A DNA stretch of 64,000 nt, from contig NC_059385.1 in the NCBI RefSeq assembly GCF_019703515.2, positions 31,629,001-31,693,000 on the forward strand, given 5' to 3'. A model generated the notes under the pieces. The model was not told the origin of the DNA, made no database searches, and was given only the letters and a program-made list of their open reading frames with translations. This document shows positions 44,849-55,853 of the stretch, piece by piece (position 1 is the stretch's first letter; every line of letters starts with the position of its first letter). The stretch comes from Myxocyprinus asiaticus (Eukaryota; Chordata; Actinopteri; Cypriniformes; Catostomidae). The position numbers and the translations under genes are program-made.

Positions 44849-46330
44849 TATCCCCCCACTAAGGGGCGGCTCCCGACACCCCAACACATGAACAAAACAC
44901 ATTAAACATGGCATAAACCCAAAGTTCTGTAGGGAGCTGGGGGGGGGGGGGGTTGAAGCATGGCTAGGCAAGACATGGCGTGGGGCGTGGCCTGGCAGAG
45001 GCAATGGAAAGTGGAGCCCTGAAAGGCTCGAGGGATGGAGTTGTGGAAGGTGGGGCCGTGAGAGACTTGAGGGAACAATACCAAGGAACTTGGTGCCCGG
45101 AGAGTAGCTGACGGCTCGAAGGACCATGGTGGAGCCGGAGGTTCGGAGGACCGAAGTGGAGCTGGGGGATCAGAGGACAGAGGCGGAGCCGGTGGGACTG
45201 AAGACCAAGGCGGAGCCGTAGGGAAGGAGGTCCGCAGTGAAGCTGAAGGCTCGGATTGACGAAGCGTAGCTGTGGGATTGGAGAGCTCAGGCGGAGCCTG
45301 GTGATGAGGGACCCTGGAGAAGCCGATTGGCTGAAGGACCACGGTGGAGCCGAAAGGACATAGAGCCAAGGTGAAACTGAGGGCTCGGAGAACCAAGGCG
45401 GAGTCCAGGGCTTGGAGGAATTCGGAGGATCAGAAGTTCCCCTTGTCTGATCCTGAGGAAGTGTCCATAGGGTGGGTACAAGGGCGGGAACCATCTCCAG
45501 GTCCAATAGCTCAGATGTGGCTATGACATGGCATGGAGTAGGCTCAGGTGTGGTTGTGACGTGGCATGGAGCAGGCTCAGGCGTGGCTGTGACGTGGCAT
45601 GGAGCAGGCTCAGGCGTGGCTGTGACGTGGCATGGAGCAGGCTCAGGCGTGGCTGTGACATGACATGGAGCAGGCTCAGGCGTGGCTGTGACATGACATG
45701 GAGCAGGCTGAGGTATTGCTGTGACATGGCATGGAGCAGGCTGAGGCGTTGCTGTGACATGGCTCAGCGGTCATGGAAAGCGGAGCCGTGGGAGGCTCGA
45801 GAGGCTAAGCCATGGAAGGCGGAGCCATGGGAGGCTCGAGGGGTGAAGTCATGGATGACTGGGAAATGACCTCCGTGGTTGTGAGTATGGGCAGAGACTT
45901 GGGAACAACCTCCATGGTCGTGAACATGGGCAGAGACTTGGGAATGACCTCCATGATCGTGAACACGGGCAGAGACTCTGGAATGACCTCCGTGGTCATG
46001 AACATTGGCAGAGACTGGGGAAAGACCTCTATGGTCGTGAGCACACGGAGAGACTGGGGAACGACCTCCATGGTCATGAGTACAGGCAGAGACTGGGGAA
46101 AAGGTGTCCTTTTCCTTTTCCTCCTTTTCCGGACAGCTGGGAGCATGGTTATGGGGACAGTCGAGGCTACAGGCATTGACTCTGGGATGGTTGAGGCTAC
46201 AGGCATTGGCTCTGGGACGGTCGAAGCTACAGGCATGGGCGCTGGCTCGTTAACCATGGCAGGCATGGGTGCTGGCTCATTAACCGTGGCAGGTGTGGGA
46301 CCCGGCTCGTGGAGCATGGCAGGTTTGTGA
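44849..46330 (-). pseudogene. Gag tail of element 1, coding minisatellites
   Basis: Downstream of the Gag core (minus strand) the DNA is a chain of tandem arrays whose unit lengths are multiples of three. The 10-residue type is PEPMPVASTV (about 46190-46320), then a basic block KRRKRKRTP (46110-46140), then 13-residue units of the LPVLTTMEVVPQS type (45880-46100), then about 13-residue Pro/Ser units, then an 11-residue array MSQPRLSLLHA (45521-45760). The frame 46317-45805 is open. Further on (45506-44902) the tail is Pro/Ser-rich in two overlapping frames and ends near the conserved GCREPPLSGG just before the purine tract. No protease, polymerase or integrase is present. Its role is unknown; tail length is clearly variable. 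Confidence 0.6.
45521..45765. repeat. 33-bp minisatellite
   Basis: About seven tandem units of 33 bases ('catggagcaggctcaggcgt' core). As 33 is a multiple of three, long frames are open on both strands: an 11-residue repeat on the minus strand (MSQPRLSLLHA) and another on the plus strand (AWSRLRRGCDV). Only the minus one is in line with gag. Confidence 0.9.
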
Positions 46331-46585
46331 AAGTGCTGAGTCCCTCATCAGCCACTCCCACAGTGAAAGGTGAACCGCTCAGTACCAGGGCATATTCCAT
46401 GAACTGAGCCAGGCTGAAGATAATCCGATGGCGACTGGCTCACTCAAGCCTGCCCGGAAAATGTCCTTGAGGGCGATTTCATTAAAACCAACCATGCTGG
46501 CCAGAACACAGAAGTCCTCCACATATTTCTCCAGGGATCGATTCCCCTAGTAGATACGCAGGAGCTGAACTGCTGAGTTCATCTT
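46331..46585 (-). pseudogene. Gag core fragment, element 1
   Basis: Minus-strand translation gives MNSAVQLLRIY, NRSLEKYVEDFCVLASMVGF and NEIALKDIFRAGLSEPVAI, a retrotransposon Gag capsid pattern similar in layout to element 2 (HYPDRSLVVFFRIGLNSAL). A stop interrupts it near 46545 (the plus-strand 'ctag'), and frame changes follow near 46425. The 5' part of gag and any 5' LTR are missing beyond 46585. Confidence 0.65.
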
Positions 46586-46951
46586 AAACAAACTGTGGTT
46601 GCTCACTTTATATAACCATCAGACAATCTCTTATTATCCAAGTGAGCTGTAATAAGCTCTCAGTAGATGGCGGTAATTCACTATTTTTGTTTGTGACCTG
46701 CCATTACAAAAGAAGATGACGCTGCCTGATTCTGATCAGCAGACAGAAATATGCTGCCAGATCGTTGGACGTTTTGCCGGTAAAAGTTTGGCTTCAATGC
46801 AATAAGGAAGGCTATTAGTTATAATCTGACCAACATGATGTAGCGTTTGGTCATGCTACACCGCTACTTGCTGGAAAAAGTAGTTCACTACTGGAAAAGC
46901 TACTCTGTTTTAAAAGCAGCTGCGCTACTGTCAAGCTGCAGAAAAATGTAG
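46586..46951. mobile_element. hAT-like MITE, left part (split by piggyBac)
   Basis: The part from about 46835 is rich in 'gctac'/'gtagc' motifs and joins, across the piggyBac insertion, to 50324-50364, which ends 'ctactccccaacactg', the inverse of a CAGTGTTGGGGAGTAG hAT terminus. The left terminus is not clear. 46586-46830 is non-coding and unassigned. Confidence 0.5.
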
Positions 46952-49900
46952 TTAACCCTTTAAAGCCTGAGCCCAAAATTCAGAAAATTCCATTCTGTGT
47001 CAGAATATGATCTTCATATCAATATTCATATTACATTCATATTCATATAACATCACACACCTGAACTTTGTATACCATATTGAAGAGAAGAACTAGGGCT
47101 TTCAAATGATATAAATATATGTATGATTATTTAAGGCTAATCATCCTTTATCAATAAGATTTCACACAGAAATTGAAGGACACAAACACTGAAATATACA
47201 TTTTATGTGTTCAATAAAACACACACTTTATTTAATTTGAAAATTAGAATTACACATGAATTACAGAGCAAAACATACAAAATCAAACTTTCGAACTATC
47301 TACAGTAAATACATTTTTAATAAAGAGTGCAGGAACAGAATATATATAAATTCATAAATACTCAACTGCAATACCTGTGGAGAGAAGAGAGGGAGAAAAG
47401 AGGGGAGGGGGAGGACAACAACACCAGTAAACACAGCACAACCTAAGCCTCTTCGCGAAACTGGTCACACTCAGCTGAGTGCCAAGACTGAAAACAGTTC
47501 CTATCGCGAACCAAGCAAAGTCTTTTGCCATTACATTCCGGCACGCAACAAGCTAATTTAGTTTTATTTTCAGTCCTACTTTTCCGATATCATAGCCAAC
47601 ATCTCTTAGAGGACTCTTCAAATTTAGGGACATGTGGAGTGATGACGAAGGAGGGACTACAGGCTTTAGTGTATGCAAAGGGAAACTTGCGTGAATATCG
47701 ATACCTCCCAGCTGACGAGCAAGGTTTTCTCTGAAATCTGGGTTAAGTTCACTGGTCTATGCTCATCCCCTGGTGCCGCATGAATGTGTTGCTATTCCTT
47801 AAACAATATGAAACTATTGACAACGGCAATGTCTATGAAGTGGAAAAAAAATAGTCTTCCACCACTTCTGAGTTTTGTGTAGGACGTCGTAAGATTTTAT
47901 CATTTGGTCTGACCTATCAACACCGCCCATGTTTTTGTTATAATCACTGTTGACAGTGGGCTGGAGGGCTACCTCTTTTGTCCAGTCGCCATAATTTTTT
48001 ACAAACCTAGTAATTTTGGTTGAGCCATTCGCATTGTGGAAATTGGAGGGGTGTGTAACTGCACGTGTATCCTGAATTACAAGTATATTCCCCTCAATCC
48101 TACGCCACCATATATCCCCACGAGCTGTCTTGCGTTCCCATCTTTTGATGTCTTTAAATTCTGCAGGAAACAGTTTATGATTCACCCTGCATGTCCCATA
48201 GGCATTAGTTCCCATTTCTAACAACTTAACCACATGAGCTGGGGACGTGTAAAAGTTGTCAAACCAAACATTGTGGCCCTGGTCTTTGAATGGCTGCAGT
48301 AACGATTCAACTACTTTGGTGGCCGTGTCAGTGACACGCCCATCATGACTACCTGTGTAAACAGTAAATTCGAGAGTATACCCTGAGTCTGATGTTGCAA
48401 TTACCCATAATTTAAAACCCCACTGAGTAGGCTTGCCCTTCATGTATTGTTTAAATCCTAACCGAGCTTTAGACTTGACCATACGTTCATCTATTGCGAG
48501 ATTTTGGTTAGGCTGAAAGAGCTGCTGGCATTTTTGATTGAGGTGGTCCATAAGATAATGCAACTTCCTAATGCGATCCTGATTATCCTCTGTGGTAGGG
48601 TCTACAACATGTAGAGCTGCTAAAAGAGCCTTGTAGTGGTCACGCGACATAAATCCCCTCACCCACGAGCCCTGAAGTGATTTGGTTCCCCAATGATGTT
48701 AGGAATCAGGGAGACTTAAAAACCCCATGTAAATGAGCAACCCAAGAAATTTGTAAAATTAATCAGGGGTCACCTCCATCCAAGTTCCTTGGTAGCTGGA
48801 ATATGATGGACAGTTTAGGACGAGCTCCCACCCCTGATGATTTGTAAAGCTGCATATCTCAGCAACTACAGCCTGAGTAAAAAACAGCATGAAAAAGTCA
48901 ATTTCTCGCAACATCATATTGGAGGTTGACCGCACAGTCTAACGCACGCTACCTAAGTCAATACCAAATGAATGGCTAGGCTTAAATGGGAGAGGTTATG
49001 GTGAATGTGAATCGATGTCAGAATATGAGGGATAAGAAACAGAGTCAGGGAAGCGTTTACACTTTCTAGCTGACTTGGGACCTGTGCGAGAATGGCTAGC
49101 CATACCCAAAATAATAAGAGTAACAGTATTAGTGTTACTGTGAGTATCAGTCATATGAGAAATAGAAACAAACAATACATACACATTCATACATACCCAG
49201 CTGATGGTCTTGGTTGGGAATCAGGTTCCATCTCATCCTCCATCTCCTCGTGGTCCGGGTCTTCCTGGTTCCTAACAACTGGTAGCCAGCAGTGTGTTCT
49301 TCACAAATCCATACACTGAATAGTCACCAAAGGCTTGCAGACTAACCAGAATATCCAACTGCAGACAGCCCTCTCACATTTTCCTTGTGAAAAGGAAGCT
49401 ACACACAGTCTAAAATCATGTCTGTGTGATAGATGGGTAAGGCTGTCTGCTAAATTATAGAAAGATATCTACCATTTTTTTTATTCATGTGAAAATCAAC
49501 AAGCTAGATAACTTATCTAACTAGCAGGCCAGTTTCCAGGCAGGTCTGAACAGCATAAAAATAAATAAATAAATAAATAAAAGGTCTGAAAAGCGTCTGC
49601 TCTCTGCCTCACATTACTTCGGGTGGATTTTTCACAAGCAACAAAATTGAACTGACAAAAAAAAAATTATATAAAAAGAAGAGGCTCGCCGATGATGGTC
49701 ACATTTTTTTCCAGAAAAAAGAGCTAGTGCAAATAAATGCTTCGTAAGTAAAAAGTTTTGACTATCTTCCACAAGCGACAAAATTGGCCCAAAAAGTTAT
49801 TGATATTTAGCTAAAAATGTACATAGTATTGCAAGCTAATGTTTATTTAGCAAGTTTCACAGAAATTTGCTTAAAATAGAGGCTAGTTGCCTGTCTGATG

Positions 49901-50323
49901 AACGCCGATGGTCGTGTCATTTTTCCAGAAATAACTAGCGTTACTCCTAATAATAAATGCTTCGTAACTAAAACGCTTTGACTATCAATAGACAATACTG
50001 ACAACACATGTTAAATAACTTGTCTTACCTCGAAAGATCGCCTCAGTTTTCAATTTGAAGCAGTAAGTTCAACACTGGAGGTAATCTCCCGTGATATCCT
50101 CTCTGGCTCCGCCCAGGCAAATGGAGGATGACTCGGATAAAGATACATTTATTATTCATGCCCAGTAACCCCTTAACCAATCATATGTGCTTTTAGCTTA
50201 TATTGTCATGAGTATCTGGCAGTTTTCAGAAATAAAATCGGTGATTGGACGGCAAAGATACTGAGACAGGAACCATGGGAATAATTGTTCCCAAATTTGA
50301 ACACTCCAGCTGGTAAGGGTTAA
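46952..50323 (-). mobile_element. piggyBac transposon (about 3.4 kb)
   Basis: TTAA occurs exactly at both edges (46952-46955 and 50320-50323). The inward sequences are inverted-like (ccctttaaagcc… on the left and cccttaccagctgg… read from the right). It encodes a piggyBac transposase on the minus strand. Removing the element and one TTAA rejoins the flanking MITE. Confidence 0.85.
47450..49330 (-). pseudogene. piggyBac transposase with one clear frameshift
   Basis: The main frame (48662-47814) is the DDD catalytic domain of the piggyBac family. It has RDHYKALLAALHVVDP, NLAIDERMVKSKARLGF (first Asp), GHNVWFDNFYTSP (second Asp) and NKNMGGVDRSDQMIKSY (third Asp). At a run of eight T (minus strand, about 47835-47845) the frame slips; the family's next helix continues in another frame (HFIDIAVVNSFI at about 47830-47790). 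The C-terminal Cys-rich domain survives at 47540-47450 (ECNGKRLCLVRDRNCFQ, then WHSAECDQF). Upstream, 49300-49180 encodes an acidic start (MEPDSQPRPSAG) ending at a GTATGT that could be a splice donor, with another coding piece at 49110-49000 after a possible acceptor. So the gene may have had introns (inference). Close to intact but probably inactive. Confidence 0.8.
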
Positions 50324-50364
50324 GTTAGTAGCATCGCTACATGTAGTTAGCTACTCCCCAACAC
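50324..50364. mobile_element. hAT-like MITE, right end
   Basis: Ends 'ctactccccaacactg' at 50364; continuation of the MITE interrupted by the piggyBac element. Confidence 0.55.
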
Positions 50365-51699
50365 TGTTAATCACACAGGTTTCTGTGATTAATCACACAT
50401 GATACATTCCAAACAAACAAACAAACAAAAAAAATTATAATCATAAAATATTTACTCTATACTTTGTCTCAAAGAACTTGCAAGAAATTGGTTATTTAAC
50501 ATTTATTATAATTATTTAAATATGTGTCAACTTTTTATTTTATTATTTTGCAGATAGACAGCAGAATTAGACCCATTTTAACAGATATTAATCTTTGATA
50601 AAAGTACTGTATATGTATACTTGCCATAAAACTCACTGGACATGTTGTGATTAAAAGTTGGGGCAAATCTTCTGCCATTTTTTAATAACAGGATCAAATG
50701 GGCAGATTTAATCATATCAAACTTTATTGGCAAGATAAACTTAAGTGTGCATTGCCAGTACATTATTAGACACTATACATACAGATATTAAGCATATTAA
50801 ATGCTGAAGTTTAATTTGCTGAAGTTTAAATCTCAAAACTATTATTTTCTCTGGCTGCCATTCTGTCTCTACAAGTATTCCTGGCTACAGCTTCCTTCAG
50901 TCTCTATTGTGCACACGATGGGTCTCTCTTGGACAGTTTCGCTTGTGACACTGGTTCAGATTAAAGTTAGTAGATGTTTTCGGGCGATGCAAAGATATAG
51001 CTTGCCCATATCTCTTGCATGCCTGGTTTACCGTTTGCGGGTGAAATCTCCATTCTCCCTACAGTAAATCCACTCCCGTTTTTATTGTGCCCTGGACATG
51101 TGTCATGTGTTATGAAAAAGCATGCACTGCTCCACACAATCAGTTGCCTTTTGGTGTTAGGATGTGCACCACAAAATTACATATGCCACAGAAGGTTTGG
51201 AAAAACATTAGTGAAGTTTTGCCCATTGTACAACGGTGCCTAGGTTAGTTCCCGGTAGACAGCAGATGCCCTAACAATGTCCCCAACCTAAGCCTAACCA
51301 TATGGAGTCTGCGAGGAACAAATCAAGACACCTTTTTTCCCATCGCACAAAGTTGCAGTAAGTAATAAAAGGACACTGTGTTAATTGCCTTATTTTTTTT
51401 ACACATTAAACAAAAAGTATTATTCGCAGAAATTAATGTATTAAATTTCCCATCCCTGATTTTTATATTTTTTTATTCTTTTAATTGCATTTTCTGTGTA
51501 TGAAAACACTGTTTTAAAATGTACTATATAAATAGATCTTTACCTACTTATGTGCAACAACAGTTGTCAAAATTTATAGAATGGAATGAGATAATTCACT
51601 TGTCTTCCCACCATGCTCTAATGAAGCTCATTGAAAGTGGATAGGATCCATTGTCTGGAAAAGAGCAGCTTGAGAATTTAGCTAGATTACTTCTTTGAT
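50365..51699. other. Non-coding sequence, no gene seen
   Basis: AT-rich at first, with an inverted 'tgattaatcaca' motif at about 50370-50400. The frames at 50801-51243 have no recognisable domain. A 'ctttattggcaag…gtgcattgcc' type repeat fragment is at 50722-50758. Confidence 0.45.
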
Positions 51700-51787
51700 G
51701 TTCCATGCAAGTCAGATGGGTATGTAATGATATGACAGTGAGTAAATGATAACAGAATTTAAATTTCTGGGTGAACTATCCCTTTAA
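51700..51787. mobile_element. TTAA-ended MITE fragment
   Basis: Ends 'ttctgggtgaactatccctttaa', matching the right end of the MITE at 11025-11054. The left part is missing. Confidence 0.6.
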
Positions 51788-51990
51788 TATTGGGCTTAAC
51801 CTGACTAAATCTACATTATTACATTGTTTAACAAACCTGTGTACTGATGATGTCTCATCGTCCACAGACATTCATGGATGTTACTGACTAAAAATTAACA
51901 TACGTTTCCTTTCTTTCTCACAGTTTAACTAACTAATGCATTGAGAGCTGTTAACATAGTCTTAGCAACGGTATATGTATATATATTATG

Positions 51991-52369
51991 TGTCAGGTAA
52001 TAACACACAGACAGACAGAATGCTGAACCCAGATGCAGGAGGCTTTATTAACAGATGTAAACACAACCAGATGAGTATTGTACTGGAGAAGAGAATTTAA
52101 CTTGCGGTTAAGAGAATAGTCCAGGCGATGTCACACAGTCAGTGAGAACCAGGTAAATCTAGCAATGAAGAAGATTGTACAAAGAAATATTAAACACTGC
52201 TGGAAGGGAGAAATGTGGTCTGTAGTGTTCCTAAGGGAGACTAGACGATGACTATTAGGAGGAAGTGATATTTATGTGGTGCTTATTGTCCCGGTAATTG
52301 TGTGCAGGTGTGAGTGATCAGAATTCAAGGGAATGTGAATGGATGGCTGAGCCCGGTGGAGGCATGACA
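51991..52369 (-). mobile_element. Chromovirus 3' LTR
   Basis: About 379 bases bounded TGTCA…TGACA, nearly identical to 56625-56997 over most of its length ('taataacacacag', 'ccaggcgatgtcac', 'gagcccggtggagg'). A G-rich polypurine tract (minus strand, 52373-52386) precedes it. The outer flank ends ttatg, against gtatg beyond the other LTR, a probable target duplication with one mismatch. Confidence 0.85.
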
Positions 52370-52760
52370 GTACCCCCCCTCCACAGTCCGCACTGGATGA
52401 CCGAGACCCCCGACGTTGTGGCCGACCCTGTCCTCGTGGAGCTGGATGATTCGGATGACTCTCTTGGAAGCTGGCAAGTAGAGTCGGATCCAGGATGTTG
52501 TTTCGGACCACCCAAGATCTTTCCTCTTGGCCATATCCTTCCTAATCTACCAGGTACTCCAGACGACCCCTTTGACGCTGAGAGTGCAAGATCTCGTGTA
52601 CAGCATATGCCAGACCATCATCGAGGAGCAAAGGCAGAGGGGGAACATCCACCTCACCGGACTCTATGGAAGATGACAGAGTGTGATGGTGAGGTTTGAG
52701 TAAGGAGACATGAAAGTTTGGAGTAATGCGGTAATGTGAGGGTAACTGTATTTTGTATAT
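52272..52760 (-). pseudogene. Chromovirus integrase C-terminus with chromodomain
   Basis: Minus-strand translation over about 52760-52450 gives FHVSLLKPHHH, then a chromodomain-like segment ([28 protein letters not shown]), then [17 protein letters not shown] and a basic tail [13 protein letters not shown] in the frame 52511-52272. Chromodomains at this place mark chromoviruses and help target integration to chromatin. The last frame passes the polypurine tract and terminates about 100 bases inside the 3' LTR, so pol overlaps the LTR. Confidence 0.75.
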
Positions 52761-52996
52761 GACTGGATTAATTTGTTCAATGACAGTGAAGGAACCTGTG
52801 AATCAGGGACTTAGCTTTTTGTAAGGCAGTCGGAGCCGGATGTCACATGTTGATAACCAAACTTTCTGCCCGGGCTGGTAAGATGGTGCACTGGAGCGAT
52901 GAACATCAGCTTGATTCTTGTGATGACGGACTGCCCTCTGTAGGTGAGTATGAGCTGCATCCCAGATCCTTTAACTCTCATTAAACCAGTGGTTGA

Positions 52997-53924
52997 TTAC
53001 AGGGACTTCAGAGGGCTCTCCTGACTAGGGGAACAAGGGGGGTTGAAATCCCAGCACACAGTGCAAGGCCAGTAGCTGCTTGCTGGAGGGAATTTTGGGC
53101 ATATTCCACCCATGGGAGGAAACGATTCCAGTGGTACTGTTAGTGCCACAATATGTTCTGAGTAAATGACCAATTTCTTGAATCTTTCTTTCTGTCTGTC
53201 CATTGGTCTGGGGATGATAACCCGAAGATAGACTCACTAAAACGCCAAGGAGGGAAAAGGCCTTCTACACTCGGAAAATGAATTGGGGATCGTGGTCTGA
53301 CATGATGTCTTCCCTGGACCAAAATTTCTTAAGACATATTGGAAAAATGTCTCCACAGTTTCCATGGCAGTGGGTAGCCCCTTCAGAGGAAATAGTTTAC
53401 AGGCTTTAGAGAAATTATCCACCGCTACCAGTACACACGTGCTGCCATTAGAAGGGTATCAGAATAAAATCCACACCGATGTGTGAACACGGATGATGGG
53501 GAATAGGTAGGGGAAGCAGCTTACTGGCAGGGAGATGTCATGGGGATTTGGACATGGAGCATTCAGAAAATCCTTGAACAAAGCACTGTACCTCTTGAGC
53601 CATATGAGGCCACCAATATCGGTCCTGGAGAAGGGTGAGGGTCTGACTGATATCAGGATGTCCTGTACCCAGGGAAGAGTGGAGAGATTCAACCAAGCGA
53701 AGCGAGTTGGGCACATATATATATCCTTCTGGACACCCCAGTGGGGCAGGTTCTGATAGACTGGCCTCCCTAATTTGCTCATCCAATGACAATGATAGAC
53801 GAGGGAAGGATGGATTCAGGATTGGTAGGTGTGAAATCAGGAGAGTGGATATGGGAGAGGGCAATTCTTTGAGCCAAGTCTGTAAGTAACTGAAAAGTTG
53901 AAACATGTAAAAAACTATGCCCAT
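52997..53924 (-). pseudogene. Chromovirus integrase, broken
   Basis: The N-terminal zinc-binding part (53924-53538) reads LHSSLGTGHPDISQTLTLLQ, DRYWWPHMAQEVQCFVQGFS and ECSMSK. The second Cys of the HHCC set is kept, but Phe stands where the first Cys is expected. The catalytic core begins at about 53422 with [20 protein letters not shown] (first Asp), then shifts frame. [20 protein letters not shown] (53237) carries the third acidic residue. The enzyme inserts element cDNA. It is inactive here because of at least two frameshifts. Confidence 0.8.
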
Positions 53925-53929
53925 CGAGC

Positions 53930-55249
53930 TTGATGAGGATTCAGTTGCTTGGCTTCTTGGATGTACTCGAGATTATGATGGTCTGTAATGACCTGAAAAG
54001 GATGTAGAGAGCCCTCGAGCCAATGATGCCACTCCTCTAGTGCCAGCTTGATGGCTAATAACTTTCAGTTTCCAATTTCATAATTTCATTCTGCCATGGA
54101 TCATTTCTTAGAATAGAAGACACAGGGGTGTAATTTAGGCAGCTCACCCACTCGTTGGGATAGTACGGCTCCAACACCGGTGGTTGAGGCTTCAACTTCT
54201 ACCATGAAAGGTCTTTCAGGGTCTGGATGTTAAAAGACAGGAGTTGAAGTGAAGGCATCCTTGAGGTGTTGACAGGAGAGTGTGGCTTCATCCTACCAGC
54301 TTAACTGTTTGGGCTTAGCTCAGAGAAGATAGGTGAGGGGAGCAGTGATGTTAATATAATTATGTATTAATCTGTGATAGAAGTTGGCAAAGCCTAAGCA
54401 ACATTGGAGTTCCATGATGGTATTGGGCTGTGGCCATGATAGTATGGCCTGAATCTTACTGTGGTCCATACTCACTCCCTCCTGATTGATGATATACCCC
54501 AAGAACTGTACTGACGACTGATGGAAAGAACACTTCTCAGCCTTTAGGAACAATTGATGTTCACGTAGCTTGAGGAGAACCTAATTTACCTGTCAGAGAA
54601 GTTCATGCATGGTTCGGGAGAAGATGAAGATATCGATGTAAATTAAGACAAACTGGTTGAGATATTCTCTGAAAATCTCGTTCATAAATCCTTGGAAGAC
54701 AGATAGGGTATTCGCTAATCCATAGGGCATTACCAAGTACTCATAGTGACCAGTGGGTGTTACAAAGGCGGTCTTCTACTCATCTCCTTCCTGGATGCGT
54801 ATGAGATTATACGCACTGCGCAAGTCAAGCTTGGTGAAGATGGTTGCACCTCTAAGGAGTTCCAGAGCTGCAGGAACCAGAGGAAGAGTGTATGTGTATT
54901 TGATGGTGAAGTTACTTAAAGCTCTGTAGTCAATACAAGGTCGAAGTCCCCCATCCTTCTTAGAGACAAAGAAGAAGCTAGATGCAGCTGGTGATGTGGA
55001 AGGGCGAAGTATCCTGAAGGAGTGCTTCGATGATATATTCCTCCATGGCTCATTGCTCTGGGAGTGATAGTGGATAATACATGACCCCTGGATAGTGGTG
55101 CTCCAGGTTGCACAATCCCAAGGATGATAAGGCAGCAACTGGGTGGCTTTTCGTGGGCAAAACACATTGAGGTATGAGTGGTATTCCACAGGTATATCAG
55201 GTTGGTGATCAAGTTGAGGGCTTTCAACTGTGGTTGAGTTTATGACCAT
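53930..55249 (-). pseudogene. Chromovirus reverse transcriptase/RNase H, broken
   Basis: The frame 55249-54776 includes [40 protein letters not shown] and [20 protein letters not shown] (first catalytic Asp). After a stop, the active-site box at about 54640 reads YIDI instead of YxDD, so a catalytic Asp is replaced. The thumb is in 54553-54320 ([40 protein letters not shown]). RNase H sequence to about 53930 is recognisable only in short pieces. Confidence 0.8.
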
Positions 55250-55330
55250 ATATGGAGGGTAGTTCTGGATCTTACGGCATGGGAGTACGAGACAGCCTGG
55301 AAAGCAACTTTCTCCCCATGACAGAATCTC

Positions 55331-55660
55331 TCAGGTCATCCAAGAAATCACTGGAGAATGCTGAACCAGCCAAGGTTGGCCAAGGGTAATGTCAGAAGTA
55401 GCACTGTTTAGCACTAAAAAGGACCTTTCTTCTAAATGACAACATCCAACTCGCAGAAATACAGGGTCTGTTTGATGTGTAATTTGTCCCTTACCAAGTG
55501 GTGGGCCTATGATTGACTGGATCGGAAGCAGTTTGGCACAGGGTTTTGTACGGAGGTAGAGTTGTTTGCAGAGCGCCCTTGAGACAAAGTTCCCCGTGGA
55601 GCCTGAGTCAAGAAGGGCATTGTCTAGGAGGGAGATGGAGGCAGCTGATATCATCACCAT
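55331..55660 (-). pseudogene. Chromovirus aspartic protease region
   Basis: The minus-strand frame contains NALLDSGSTGNFVSRALCKQ, with the DSG catalytic triad, then GHI-like sequence IIGPPLGKGQ and ITLGQPWLVQHSPVISW, typical of the protease-to-RT linker of fish gypsy elements. Retroelement proteases act as dimers to cut Gag-Pol. The frame is open for 109 codons but is cut off from gag and RT. Confidence 0.75.
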
Positions 55661-55853
55661 AATATTAAGCGGAGAATGGATGACTGAAGGGTTGGAGATT
55701 GAGCAAACGAGGTGGTCAAACCGGACATTCCGCTATGACATGGTTAGTAGCTCCACAGTACAGACAGAGATGAAGTTGAATACGGCGGTGACGTTCAGAA
55801 GGAGATAGTTTGTAGGAATCGAGCTGCATGGGCTTGTAATGAAGCTCTGGACA

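Noticed and set aside
45812..46330. 172-codon plus-strand frame with Met/Gly-rich repeats
   Set aside because: Antisense of the Gag tail repeats of element 1; no domain.
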